From the NCBI GenBank assembly GCA_037445875.1, contig JBBIJR010000002.1, forward strand, positions 1 through 64,000: a DNA stretch of 64,000 nucleotides. The letters are read 5' to 3'. Below, one piece after another: positions 17,941-26,327 of this stretch (positions are counted from its first letter, which is position 1; the number at the start of each line of letters is the position of its first letter). This DNA comes from JBBIJR01 sp037445875 (GTDB lineage Bacteria > CLD3 > SB21). Position numbers and translations under genes: made by a program. The notes under the pieces were generated by a model that searched no databases, was not told where the DNA came from, and saw only the letters and a list, made by a program, of their open reading frames with translations.

Positions 17941-18318
17941 TTACTCCTGCTTTTCCTTGTCCTTCCTGGGGATGACCTGATAGACCTGTTCGCCTTCGCG
18001 GACCATGCGGTACTTCTCGCGGGCAACCTTCTCGATATACGAAATATCGTTCTTCAGGCGCTCGCGATTTCGAATCAGCGCTTCCTGTTCTTTTTTCAGC
18101 CGTTCGATTTCCTGCTCCAGTTCGGCCTTCTCCCGATTGAGCCGGTAGATCTGGAACGCGCCGTAGTTGCCGGTGACAAGCGTGAGCACGGCGAGGCCGA
18201 TCACGGACCAGAACAGGATGCGGCGCCGCTTGCGCTTGCGGAGGGCCGCTTCCGTGTTGTCCGAACTTTCGGCCATGTCGAACACCGGCGGTTTCCCGGT
18301 CGGTTCGCTTTGACTCAT
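17941..18318 (-). CDS. FtsB/DivIC-like septum formation initiator
   Basis: A 125-residue single-pass membrane protein: a ~40-residue charged cytoplasmic N-terminus, one transmembrane helix (ILFWSVIGLAVLTLVTGNYG), then a coiled coil (about 68-100) and a C-terminal segment with YIEKVAREKYRMVREGEQVY, the signature of the FtsB/DivIC family that bridges FtsL and FtsQ in the divisome. It follows enolase closely (8 bp), which matches the well-known eno-ftsB arrangement. The first 35 residues are longer than in typical FtsB. Confidence 0.87.
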   Translation of the reverse strand: MSQSEPTGKPPVFDMAESSDNTEAALRKRKRRRILFWSVIGLAVLTLVTGNYGAFQIYRLNREKAELEQEIERLKKEQEALIRNRERLKNDISYIEKVAREKYRMVREGEQVYQVIPRKDKEKQE

Positions 18319-18326
18319 CGTCCGCT

Positions 18327-19610
18327 CTATGGCTGTCGGAACGCCCGGCGCCCGAGGTAGACGGCGCGGCCACCGAGCGTCTCTTCGATACGGAGAAGCT
18401 GATTGTACTTCGCGATCCGGTCGGTGCGCGAGGCGGAACCCGTCTTGATCTGTCCGCAGTTGAGGGCGACGGCGACGTCGGCGATGGTGGTGTCTTCGGT
18501 CTCGCCGGAGCGGTGGCTCATCACGGCCGTGTATCCCGCCCGGTGCGCCATCTGCACGGCGTCGATCGTCTCCGAGAGCGTTCCGATCTGGTTGACCTTG
18601 ACCAAGATCGAGTTGGCCACACCTTCCGCGATGCCTTTGGAGAGGAATTTCGGATTGGTGACGAACACGTCGTCGCCGACCAGTTGGATCTTGCGGCCGA
18701 GGGATTCGGTGATCATTTTCCATCCGGCCCAATCGTTCTCCGCCATGCCGTCCTCGATGGAAACGATCGGATACTGGCGCACCCAGTCCTCGAAGAACTT
18801 GACCATCTGCTCGGGCGTCAGCTGGCGGTTGTCGGACTTCTTGAAGACGTATTTCCCGTTGGCGAAGAACTCGCTGGCCGCCGGGTCGAGGGCGATCATC
18901 ACGTCGCCGCCCGCTTTGTAACCTGCGGCCTGGATCGCTTCGAGAATCACTTCGATCGCTTCATCGTTGGACTTGAGGTTGGGGGCGAACCCGCCCTCGT
19001 CGCCGACCGCCGTATTGTACTTTTTCGACTTCAAAACGGACTTGAGATGGTGGAACACCTCGACGCCCATGCGCAGGCCTTCGGAAAAACTCGAAGCGCC
19101 GACCGGCATGACCATGAATTCCTGAAAGTCCACGTTGTTGTCCGCATGAGCGCCGCCGTTGAGGATATTCATCATCGGCACGGGGAGCGTATTGGCCTGC
19201 ACGCCGCCGAGATACCGGAAAAGCGGGAGGGAGAGCTCTTCCGCGGTGGCCCGCGCCACGGCGAGGCTCACGCCCAGGATCGCGTTGGCGCCCAGCTTGC
19301 TTTTGTTCGGCGTGCCGTCCAGCTCGATCATGAGCCGGTCGATCTCGTATTGCCCTTCCGAGAACCGCTCCGCAACGCTCTTCGCGATGACGGCATTAAC
19401 GTTCTTGACGGCCTTTTGAACGCCTTTGCCCATATAGCGTTTTTTGTCGCCGTCGCGCAATTCAACGGCCTCGTTTTCTCCGGTGGACGCTCCGCTCGGA
19501 ACGATCGCGCGCCCCGTCGTACCGGTTTCGAGCATCACTTCTACTTCCACGGTCGGATTGCCGCGGGAGTCCAGCACTTCTCGTGCCTGCACGGAATGTA
19601 TGCGACTCAT
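18327..19610 (-). CDS. eno: Enolase
   Basis: Interconverts 2-phosphoglycerate and phosphoenolpyruvate in glycolysis. The 427-residue sequence carries the usual N-terminal opening (IHSVQAREVLDSRGNPTVEV), the loop SGASTGENEAVELRD, metal-binding Asp and Glu residues in the barrel (ALDPAASEF, SIEDGMAENDWAGWK, LVGDDVFVTN), the catalytic lysine in ILVKVNQIGTLSET and the signature SHRSGETEDTTIADVAVA. The ATG follows CCGGAGG, a strong ribosome site. All active-site residues that I can see are intact. Confidence 0.98.
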   Translation of the reverse strand: MSRIHSVQAREVLDSRGNPTVEVEVMLETGTTGRAIVPSGASTGENEAVELRDGDKKRYMGKGVQKAVKNVNAVIAKSVAERFSEGQYEIDRLMIELDGTPNKSKLGANAILGVSLAVARATAEELSLPLFRYLGGVQANTLPVPMMNILNGGAHADNNVDFQEFMVMPVGASSFSEGLRMGVEVFHHLKSVLKSKKYNTAVGDEGGFAPNLKSNDEAIEVILEAIQAAGYKAGGDVMIALDPAASEFFANGKYVFKKSDNRQLTPEQMVKFFEDWVRQYPIVSIEDGMAENDWAGWKMITESLGRKIQLVGDDVFVTNPKFLSKGIAEGVANSILVKVNQIGTLSETIDAVQMAHRAGYTAVMSHRSGETEDTTIADVAVALNCGQIKTGSASRTDRIAKYNQLLRIEETLGGRAVYLGRRAFRQP

Positions 19611-19641
19611 GATAATCCTCCGGTTTCCTGTTCCGTCTCGG

Positions 19642-20616
19642 TCATTTGGATCGTTCTATGTTGAATTCGACGAATCGCCGGAGTCCTTCGCGGGCCGGCG
19701 AGTCCTTGAAGTGGGCGAGCGCGGCGTTGGCCCGATCGGAGAAGTCCCGCAGCCGTTTCTTGGCGTAGTCCAGTCCGCCGTACCGTTCCGTGAACGCGAT
19801 GACTTTCTTCACGTCGGCGCTCGAAATGCTTTTTTTGATCTTGCGGAGGATCTCCTTCGACTCCGGCCGCGGGGCATGGGCGAACGCGTGAATGAGCGGA
19901 AGTGTGATCTTCTGTTCCTTGAGATCGCGGCCTTTGGTCTTGCCGATGATCGTCTGCACGCCTTCGAAGTCGAACAGGTCGTCCTTGATCTGGAACGCCA
20001 CGCCGATGTTCTCGCCGAAATCGTGCAGGGCCTGCCGGTCGGTCTCGCTTTCCGTGGTCGTGATGCTGCCCAGTTCGCACGCCGCGGCGATGAGCGCGCC
20101 GGTCTTGTCGGAAATCATTTTGAGGTACGTCGGCTCGTCGATGTCCAGGCGGCGGCTCTTGTCGATCTGGAGGAGTTCCCCCTGGCTCGCGCGCCGGGTG
20201 GCGTCGGAGAGCAGGGCCATGGCGTCGAAGCTGCGGATGTCCACGATACTGATCAGCGCGTTGGCGAGGAGGTAGTCGCCCATCAGGACGGCCATCTTGT
20301 TCTTCCAGATCGCATTGATGGAGGGCAGGCCGCGGCGCATGTCGGCTCCGTCGACGACGTCGTCGTGCACCAGGGTGGCCGAATGGACCAGTTCGATCGT
20401 GATGGAGGCGCGGTAGGAACGTTCCGTGACCGAGCCGTTACAGGCTTTGGCGCACATCAGGACCAGCATCGGCCGCAGGTTCTTGCCGCGCGACGACACG
20501 ACGTACCGGGCGATCGTATCGACGATCCGGATGTTCGACGTGAGCTGTTCCCTGAACTTCTTCTTGAAGACGCCCATCTCTTCGCGGATGGGCTCGAACA
20601 CGTCCTCGACCGTCAT
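19642..20616 (-). CDS. Trans-isoprenyl diphosphate (polyprenyl) synthase
   Basis: Elongates allylic diphosphates with isopentenyl diphosphate to make prenyl chains for quinones or lipid carriers. Both aspartate-rich motifs are present: first DDVVD in LVHDDVVDGADMRRG and second DDLFD in AFQIKDDLFDFEG. The residues two before the first motif region (SATLVHDD) lack bulky aromatics, suggesting a long-chain product, as in octaprenyl-type synthases. At 324 residues the length is typical. Gene order places it first in the minus-strand run ahead of enolase (31 bp gap). The exact chain length cannot be read from the sequence. Confidence 0.93.
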   Translation of the reverse strand: MTVEDVFEPIREEMGVFKKKFREQLTSNIRIVDTIARYVVSSRGKNLRPMLVLMCAKACNGSVTERSYRASITIELVHSATLVHDDVVDGADMRRGLPSINAIWKNKMAVLMGDYLLANALISIVDIRSFDAMALLSDATRRASQGELLQIDKSRRLDIDEPTYLKMISDKTGALIAAACELGSITTTESETDRQALHDFGENIGVAFQIKDDLFDFEGVQTIIGKTKGRDLKEQKITLPLIHAFAHAPRPESKEILRKIKKSISSADVKKVIAFTERYGGLDYAKKRLRDFSDRANAALAHFKDSPAREGLRRFVEFNIERSK

Positions 20617-21566
20617 CGGTGAAGGGTCTTGCGCGCCCGTTCTGTCGTGTTTTTCATCGGGCCAATGTAACGGTTTGGGGTTTGCAAATCAAATGGATAT
20701 TGGGCGGGTCATCACGCGGCCTCTGCGAGTGTCTATTTCTGGAGAAAAAGCACCTGTTCGGCGCCACTTTCTTTTGACGCAAAAGACCTTATGTTTAGCA
20801 GGTTGTTGAAAAAGTCCCAAAAAATATTAAAAATATTTTTTCACGTGTGCTGAAGGCAGTCATTTGTGTATTATCTTAGTAAGAATAACTCATGAAGTTC
20901 GAGGTTTCTGTGTCGAATCGACCATCTGATAAAACACCATCAACCCTACCAACTGGGTATGGTGGGCTAATACCGATAAACAACGAAGGAACCTGTAACG
21001 ATACCTCATAGCAGACAGACCGCTTCTTGCTTTCTGCCGCGCCCTTGAGGTGACGGCTTGCCAAAAGACTGCGGGTCTGCCCTGTAAAACATGACCAAAG
21101 TAATGCTGCATCCCACAAGTGTGGATGACCGCTGATAAAAGAATGTCATTACAGAAAATGCTCAAAGAAGAAAAGACCTACTTGCCGGCTTGACTTCTAA
21201 CATAAAAGAAAGAACCAAAGAAAACAGCGGCTGTCGGAAAAACGCCGGAACCAGAGTTCGCTTGATGGTTGCGGAAAACAGTTATTCATCGGATACGCCT
21301 TCCGTTTTTGCACCGCTTGATCACGTTTTCCGCTGATACTGGGGCGCAAACTCTGGTTCTGTTTCGGCGCTTTTCCCAAGGCCGCGAAGATGACTGTTCC
21401 CCTGCGACTTGCGGAGAATATCCTCCAAACTGCCTATTCAATGGTCCGGCGGTTGTCCGCGACAACTTCAATCGTTTTCTTATGCTTATCTACGGGGGCG
21501 TAGGCGGTCTTCGGTCCAGAACAATAGCCTCCAAACCGTCCGTGCGCACAGAACTGCGCGGCCCGG
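20617..21566. other. Gene-poor accessory stretch with IS-end-like and repeat sequences
   Basis: No credible gene in about 950 bases. Contents: the string AGGTTGTTGAAAAAGTCC at 20800-20817, typical of insertion-sequence ends; directly after it a perfect AT-only hairpin (20819-20828 with 20832-20841); and near 21205-21235 a stretch (AAAGAAAGAACCAAAGAAAA then CAGCGGCTGT) that recurs, partly inverted, near 24.43 kb and, for the CAGCGGCTGT part, at 54.6 kb. Local GC falls well below the flanking genes in 20.8-21.2 kb. Confidence 0.6.
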
Positions 21567-22649
21567 TCACCGTTCGAAGAACCGGTAGTAAAGGTCCTGC
21601 TGGCCTTCGGGCCCTTGCACCCACACGCCGAGGTATACTCCGGGCGTGGGCGTCGCGGCGATGCGATGCGAGTAACCGGGCGGAAGTTCCGAAACCACCG
21701 ACAGCCCGGCGGGGAACAGGTGTGCTTCTTCGAGAGGCAGTTCCACAACCTCCGCGACACCCGAACGCGTGGAAAGCCAGACCAGCCGCCGCGTGCCGTC
21801 ATGACCGGCATAGAGGAAAGGAAATACGTTGACGACGAGGCCCGTGTCGCTGGTGATCCGGACCGGCAAGGTCCAGTTCATGCCGTCGGTCGAAGACGAA
21901 TAGAACAGGTGGGATCGCGGTGGTGGGCTCTCCCACGGATTGGGCCGGGTGGTGTCGTGGCGCACCCAGACGAGCCGGACGGAATCGTCGATGAACGAGG
22001 CGAACGGTAGGTGATCGTGCAGCGTGTCGCTGTTGACAGTCACCGGAACGGCGGCGGTCCAGACGGGATTGCCTGGCGCGCGTTTGGAGACATAGATCTG
22101 GTTGGTCGGATTGGCCGGGTTTCGGTACAGGCTGACGAAGTACACGAGCAGCGTTCCGTCCGGGAGGCTCGCGATCGTGGGGACCCAATCGTCCACGTCC
22201 GGCACGGCGGTCACCGCGACCTCGGATGTCGTGTCCCACGCGATGCCGTCGGACGAACTATTATACCAAATGTGGCCGCGGTAGAAGGCCTCCCAGCGGA
22301 ACCACACGAGGTGGAACGTGCCGGTCTCATCCTGGAGCAAATTCGGGTAGAAGTCCCCGCCCGGATGGCTCGTAATGCGGACAGGATCGATCCACGACGA
22401 GTCGTTGTCCGTGCGGGTGAGATAAATGTCCGGATTGCCGCCGCGGTCGGAGAACCACGCCGTGTACAGGCGGCGGTCCAGTGCGAGGAGGACGCTCGGG
22501 TCCTCGTCTTTCGTCGGACTGTCCACGGACAGCAGCCTCGGTTCCGTCGCTCTGAACCGGAAGCCATCGGGCCGATCGTCGCAACCCGCCGCGATCCAGC
22601 CGATGAACAGGGCAGCGTACACCGCTCCCCTGCACGATGGGTTATACAT
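21567..22649 (-). CDS. Lipoprotein with sialidase-like (BNR) beta-propeller
   Basis: A 360-residue exported protein with a lipobox (FIGWIAAGC), so probably lipid-anchored. The mature part consists of repeated beta-sheet units each containing Asp-box-like SSxDGxxW motifs (NSSSDGIAWD, SSSTDGMNWT), a fold used by sialidases and many secreted propellers. No sialidase catalytic Arg triad or FRIP motif is visible, so enzymatic activity is not supported and it may be a binding protein. It has no T9SS sorting domain, unlike the propeller proteins at 30.6 and 35.4 kb. Confidence 0.75.
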   Translation of the reverse strand: MYNPSCRGAVYAALFIGWIAAGCDDRPDGFRFRATEPRLLSVDSPTKDEDPSVLLALDRRLYTAWFSDRGGNPDIYLTRTDNDSSWIDPVRITSHPGGDFYPNLLQDETGTFHLVWFRWEAFYRGHIWYNSSSDGIAWDTTSEVAVTAVPDVDDWVPTIASLPDGTLLVYFVSLYRNPANPTNQIYVSKRAPGNPVWTAAVPVTVNSDTLHDHLPFASFIDDSVRLVWVRHDTTRPNPWESPPPRSHLFYSSSTDGMNWTLPVRITSDTGLVVNVFPFLYAGHDGTRRLVWLSTRSGVAEVVELPLEEAHLFPAGLSVVSELPPGYSHRIAATPTPGVYLGVWVQGPEGQQDLYYRFFER

Positions 22650-22706
22650 CGGGTCATTCCTGCTTGAGAATCGAGTCGTGCCGGGAATTGCCGGCGTTTC
22701 GGATCG

Positions 22707-23150
22707 TCAGAACACGTTCTCCACGATCACGCCGAAGCCGGGCAGCAACTTCGAGCGGACGGGTCCGGCCTGATGCACGCGGGCCCACGAGGTGAACTCG
22801 CGGCCGTTGTTCACCAGCACCTCGATCGTTTTCTCCAGTCCGTCCACGATCCAGAGTTCCCTGACGCCCGCGGCCTCGTAGGCTTCGCGTTTCGGTTTGA
22901 GTTCGTGGTAGTCCTGCACCTCCGTGAGGATTTCCATGACGAGGTCGGGCACGCCGAAGATCCGGTCGCGGATGATGCTGCGGTTGGCGTGGGCGATGTA
23001 GAAAAGGTCCGGCTGCCGCACTTCCCCTTCGGACAGGTGCACGTCGAGCGGGGCGTCGAAGACTTCCCCGAGGCGGTTGGTCTCCACGAACCGGATCAGT
23101 TCGAACTCCATTCGCCGCGACAGCTTCTGATGATTGACGTTGGGTGACAT
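22707..23150 (-). CDS. N-terminally shortened Uma2-family (DUF820) protein
   Basis: The 147 residues match the core of the Uma2/DUF820 family (PD-(D/E)XK-like, unknown role): QPDLFYIA, VPDLVMEILTE, then YHELKPKREAYEAAGVRELWIVD. The active-site Asp-x-Glu and the ExK-like lysine appear present. Typical members are about 180-200 residues and begin with a segment around YEEYLxLPEDGxxYELIDGE, which is absent here. There is no in-frame upstream extension, yet AGGAGG sits just before the ATG, so the short form is likely translated as it is. It stands between repeat-rich regions and may be a domesticated or decaying copy. Confidence 0.75.
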   Translation of the reverse strand: MSPNVNHQKLSRRMEFELIRFVETNRLGEVFDAPLDVHLSEGEVRQPDLFYIAHANRSIIRDRIFGVPDLVMEILTEVQDYHELKPKREAYEAAGVRELWIVDGLEKTIEVLVNNGREFTSWARVHQAGPVRSKLLPGFGVIVENVF

Positions 23151-23569
23151 AGGCGCCTCCTGACCGCCCTTGCGAGTGACCGGCGGTCAACGAAATATAC
23201 GCAGAATTTCGGAGAAATGCGTCAAGGGGTTAGACTTCGCTGCCGAGCCGCAGGTATTCTAGGATTATCTTGACGTCGGATACCGTAACCTGCTGTTTTC
23301 ACGCGGCGTGGAGGAGATACAGGCGGCCGCGGACACGTACCGCTGGCCCGGCGTGCCCACTCCAAATGCAGATCCATGCATCCATTTTCCGGTTTTTTCT
23401 CGGACGGCTTATGCATTTTCGAGAGGACGCGGCTCTTATGGGTAGTTGCCTGGCGTGCAGGGACGGCGTATATTGATGATGAAGGGCCGAATGAAAACAT
23501 GGTGCAGGTATGGTCGGCATATGCAAGCTGGTCTTGCGTTCCTTATCCGGTGATCATTACCTTGGCACT
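23151..23569. other. Intergenic region with gene remnant
   Basis: About 420 bases without an intact gene. On the minus strand a 22-codon open stretch ending at 23230 reads QQVTVSDVKIILEYLRLGSE, reminiscent of the DUF433-type small antitoxin fold, but it is preceded by stops and looks like a fragment. No promoter is clear. Confidence 0.4.
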
Positions 23570-23797
23570 ATGAGCGATTCACCTGTTAAAAAAGCAATTC
23601 TAGAGAAACTCGATTCCCTCTCAGATGCTGAGCAAAAGCAACTCCTGGAATTCGCGAAATCTCTTCACAGACTACCGGCGCCTTCCCACGCTGACGATGT
23701 GAAGGACTTCTTTGGCTCAATTGGAAGAGATGACGCTGTGTTGATGAAGAAGGCAATCGAGGAGGTTTGTGAATCCGTAGATTCCCGTGAATGGTAG
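23570..23797 (+). CDS. DUF2281-like antitoxin of a VapC-type pair
   Basis: A 75-residue protein beginning MSDSPVKKAILEKLDSLSDA, in which the helix EKLDSLSDAEQKQLLEFAKSL matches the DUF2281 antitoxin pattern (a short segment ending in a conserved LxxFxxxL). The C-terminal half is acidic and probably wraps the toxin. It precedes the PIN toxin gene with an 11-bp overlap, the standard antitoxin-first order. The ATG at 23570 is chosen because the open frame upstream has no family similarity. Base composition is less GC-rich than the housekeeping genes nearby, suggesting acquisition. Confidence 0.78.
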   Translation: MSDSPVKKAILEKLDSLSDAEQKQLLEFAKSLHRLPAPSHADDVKDFFGSIGRDDAVLMKKAIEEVCESVDSREW

Positions 23798-24176
23798 CCT
23801 GCTCTTAGATACCAATATTGTCATAGATCTGCTGGCAAACGAAGGCTCGGTGGTCGATCGTTTTCCGCGGGACATGGGTTTCTATATTCCCAGCATCGTT
23901 GTTGGGGAACTCTATTTTGGGGCTTATTATTCCGGACGCATTGAGTCTAATCCTGAGCGAATTGATGCATTTCTTGAAAAAGCAACTGTGCTTGCCGCTG
24001 ATCGCCTGACCGCGAGTCATTATGCATCTATTCGCAGGCTACTTCGCCAAAAGGGAAAGCCAATTCCTGAAAATGACGTGTGGATAGCTGCTCTAGCTCA
24101 GCAACACGACCTGAAAGTAGCAACTCGAGACAGTCATTTCACTTTGATCGATGGTCTCAAGGTTGAGTTCTCCTAG
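23787..24176 (+). CDS. PIN-domain toxin, VapC family
   Basis: A 129-residue PIN-fold ribonuclease, toxin partner of the preceding gene. The acidic active-site residues are all visible: LLLDTNIVID (Asp8), VVGELYFGA (Glu), PENDVWIAALA (Asp) and ATRDSHF (Asp). VapC toxins usually cut tRNA or rRNA, but the target cannot be read here. The start is GTG, overlapping the antitoxin stop region by 11 bp, which favours coupled synthesis. Confidence 0.9.
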   Translation: MNGSLLLDTNIVIDLLANEGSVVDRFPRDMGFYIPSIVVGELYFGAYYSGRIESNPERIDAFLEKATVLAADRLTASHYASIRRLLRQKGKPIPENDVWIAALAQQHDLKVATRDSHFTLIDGLKVEFS

Positions 24177-24649
24177 ACGTGTGGCAAGACCAGCCTGCAT
24201 ACAATCTCCTGGAAAAGTTCGAGAATAAAAGAAGCTCTCCGTTGCCGCGGATGTCAGGGCTGTCTTCTTGAACTGAGGATGGCGTCATATGAAATTCGCC
24301 CCGACGCCGGGATGCTCCAGGCTCCCATTTTGGACAGGCGTTCAAATTGGGAGCATGTAGACATCCGGGAACTGTTTTCCGCCTCCAGGCAGCGAACGCG
24401 GGTTCCAGGCGTTTTTTCCACAGCCTTGACTTTTCTTTGGTTCTTTCGGAGCCAGGCCACGACCGAAGGTCGGGGGGTCAAGCCAAAGAAAGAACACTCA
24501 ATCCTCTGATGACCGTACTCGCGGATCGCGTCGACCGCGGTTCGGCGCCAATACCAACTCCACCGATGGCGCCGGTATCATGGCTCGACTCCGCTCGCCA
24601 TGAAACCGTTGGCCCGCTTCGAAGACCTTTTCGACAGCGTCGTTGAGTC

Positions 24650-24688
24650 TTCTTTCTCTTGGCAACGCGCCAAGAGAAAGAAGCAAAG
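24650..24688. repeat. Repeat module A, copy 1 (hairpin)
   Basis: A 14-bp inverted repeat (TTCTTTCTCTTGGC with its complement) around a 5-base loop, followed by GCAAAG. Identical over 39 bases to the copy at 25171. Confidence 0.85.
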
Positions 24689-24771
24689 AGAAGCGCTGGG
24701 CGCCGAAACATCTATTCCTAAGCTCCTATCCATCGCGCATCTGCTTGCGACCACGTGGGATGTGTCTTCCA

Positions 24772-24821
24772 CTTCGCGAGAACGCCTTGACCGCGTTTCG
24801 GCGCCAATACCAACTCCACCA
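24772..24821. repeat. Repeat module B, copy 1
   Basis: A 50-base sequence starting CTTCGCGAGAACGCC and ending CCAACTCCACCA, identical to the copy at 25225. It lies 83 bases after module A copy 1. Confidence 0.85.
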
Positions 24822-25170
24822 GCCTTCGGCTGGCGACGTTTTTCTCAAGGCCACATACAAAGCCGAGTTTTCCGTCTTTCAAATGCCCTTGGGAAAAATG
24901 CCGGCGCATTCGAAGCCATGCGAGCGACAGGATAAGAGCGCAAAACGCGGAACAGCCGTCCGTCCACCGGCGTACAAAGACAACGACCAGGTGTGTTCGA
25001 CTGCGAAACGTCATAACGGTAGAGCGTGTTTTGCGCCACCATCAGCGCGAGCGTGGCTTCCCGGCATTTTTCACAGGGCTGCCCTTTTCTTGGTCCTTTC
25101 TTTTGGGCAAGCAAAAGAAAGGACACATCGGCAGCATCGCTGGATATGAGAACGTTAGTCCGCACTAACG

Positions 25171-25209
25171 TTCTTTCTCTTGGCAACGCGCCAAGAGAAA
25201 GAAGCAAAG
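25171..25209. repeat. Repeat module A, copy 2 (hairpin)
   Basis: Same 39 bases as copy 1, including the 14-bp stem and AACGC-type loop. Confidence 0.85.
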
Positions 25210-25224
25210 CCTGTCAGCCTGTGG

Positions 25225-25274
25225 CTTCGCGAGAACGCCTTGACCGCGTTTCGGCGCCAATACCAACTCCACCA
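25225..25274. repeat. Repeat module B, copy 2
   Basis: Same 50 bases as copy 1, only 15 bases after module A copy 2, so the spacer differs between copies while module order is kept. Confidence 0.85.
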
Positions 25275-25602
25275 CGCTCGTGTCGAAGGCTTTTTCGAAA
25301 GCCTGTTAGACGTCCTGGAGAAGGCGGCGATGTACAAACTCGTTTGTTTTCAACCTCTTTTACGTAAAGGATAACCCCCACCCCGTCCTGACTCACTTCA
25401 TCGTCAGGGAATCGTTCCGGTGCGTCTCCACGGAAGGCAAAACCGTGATACCGCTGGCGAATCTCCGCCCGCTGCCGTATCTTCAATCGTTAACGAAGGC
25501 CCGCAGTGAAAGGCCCTATCATTTCGGGATCCTGAGCCGCCGGTTCGGCGTCCGACGGGATCCTCCACGTTCTTTCAATCGAATGCGAGGAGGAGTTCGC
25601 CT

Positions 25603-26271
25603 ATGCCTTCCATAAAAAGACAACTCTCCGTCTTCGTCGCCCTCCTGCTCGCGGGCGTCGTGGCCACAGCCCTGTTCACCAGCAGCATCCACAACCGGAC
25701 CAGGGAAATCAACCGTAACTGGCTGCCGAGCATCATCCACGTCAGCACGATGAACATGCTGACGTCGGATTACCGGATACGCGAACTGCAGCACATTCTC
25801 TCGACGAGCGAAGAGGACATGGCCCGGTACGAAAAAGAAATGGCCGACGTTGTCGCGCGCATAGGGAGCGAACTGAGCCAGTACGAACTTTTGATCACCA
25901 CGGATTCCGAGCGGCGCCTGCATGCGGACTTCGTTTCGAAATGGAACGAGTACAATGAACAGAGCCAACAGCTGATCGCCGTGTCGCGCTCGAACCGGAA
26001 CGAGGAAGCCCGGACCTTGATCCGCGCCCGGTCACAGCAGCTCTTCGACGAATTCTCCCACCATCTGTCCATGCTGGTCGAGGAAAACCGGGCCGCCGCA
26101 CAATCGGAAACGCACGCCGGCGAGAGGATGTATCTGCTGGCCGTGACGAGTCTCGTGTTCGTCTGCGGCGTCATGGTGGGCTTCGTCTATCAGGCCGGCA
26201 AGCACGTGCGTTCGATGTTCGACCGGATCGTGCATACGTGCGTCCGGATCATGGCCGAACGGCCGAACTGA
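25603..26271 (+). CDS. Four-helix-bundle (4HB_MCP) sensor domain protein without output domain
   Basis: Topology of a chemoreceptor front end only: a first membrane helix (LSVFVALLLAGVVATALFTSS), a ~150-residue helical periplasmic region with the 4HB_MCP pattern (NWLPSIIHVSTMNMLTSDYRIREL near its start, which is the typical conserved N-terminal part), a second membrane helix (YLLAVTSLVFVCGVMVGFVY) and a ~20-residue cytoplasmic tail. HAMP, histidine kinase or methyl-accepting domains are absent, and the stop is clean. A strong ribosome site (GAGGAGG) precedes the ATG. It may bind a partner through the tail, or be a trimmed remnant. Confidence 0.8.
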   Translation: MPSIKRQLSVFVALLLAGVVATALFTSSIHNRTREINRNWLPSIIHVSTMNMLTSDYRIRELQHILSTSEEDMARYEKEMADVVARIGSELSQYELLITTDSERRLHADFVSKWNEYNEQSQQLIAVSRSNRNEEARTLIRARSQQLFDEFSHHLSMLVEENRAAAQSETHAGERMYLLAVTSLVFVCGVMVGFVYQAGKHVRSMFDRIVHTCVRIMAERPN

Positions 26272-26327
26272 ACGCACCGATGTAGAACGGATTCGCAGGA
26301 TCCCAACCTTAACTCAGGAGTACGACC

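Larger units (their letters stand above)
24177..25602. repeat. Gene-free array of dispersed inverted and direct repeats
   Basis: About 1.4 kb with no credible gene but two repeat modules in the same order twice. Module A is a 39-bp sequence with a 14-bp-stem hairpin; module B is a 50-bp sequence. A third, degenerate copy of B is at 24521-24564. Further palindromes lie at 24429-24494 (arms around TTTCTTTGG and CCAAAGAAA) and 25096-25124 (TCCTTTCTTTTG against CAAAAGAAAGGA). Short open frames here are chance. Individual modules are listed separately. Confidence 0.75.

Noticed and set aside
23230..23299. DUF433-like antitoxin fragment on the minus strand
   Set aside because: Only about 22 codons with stops upstream, too short to call a gene. 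Mentioned as a remnant in the intergenic entry.
24279..25367. Several short open frames in the repeat array
   Set aside because: They run through palindromic modules on both strands and repeat the same peptide from repeated DNA, so they reflect the repeats rather than genes.
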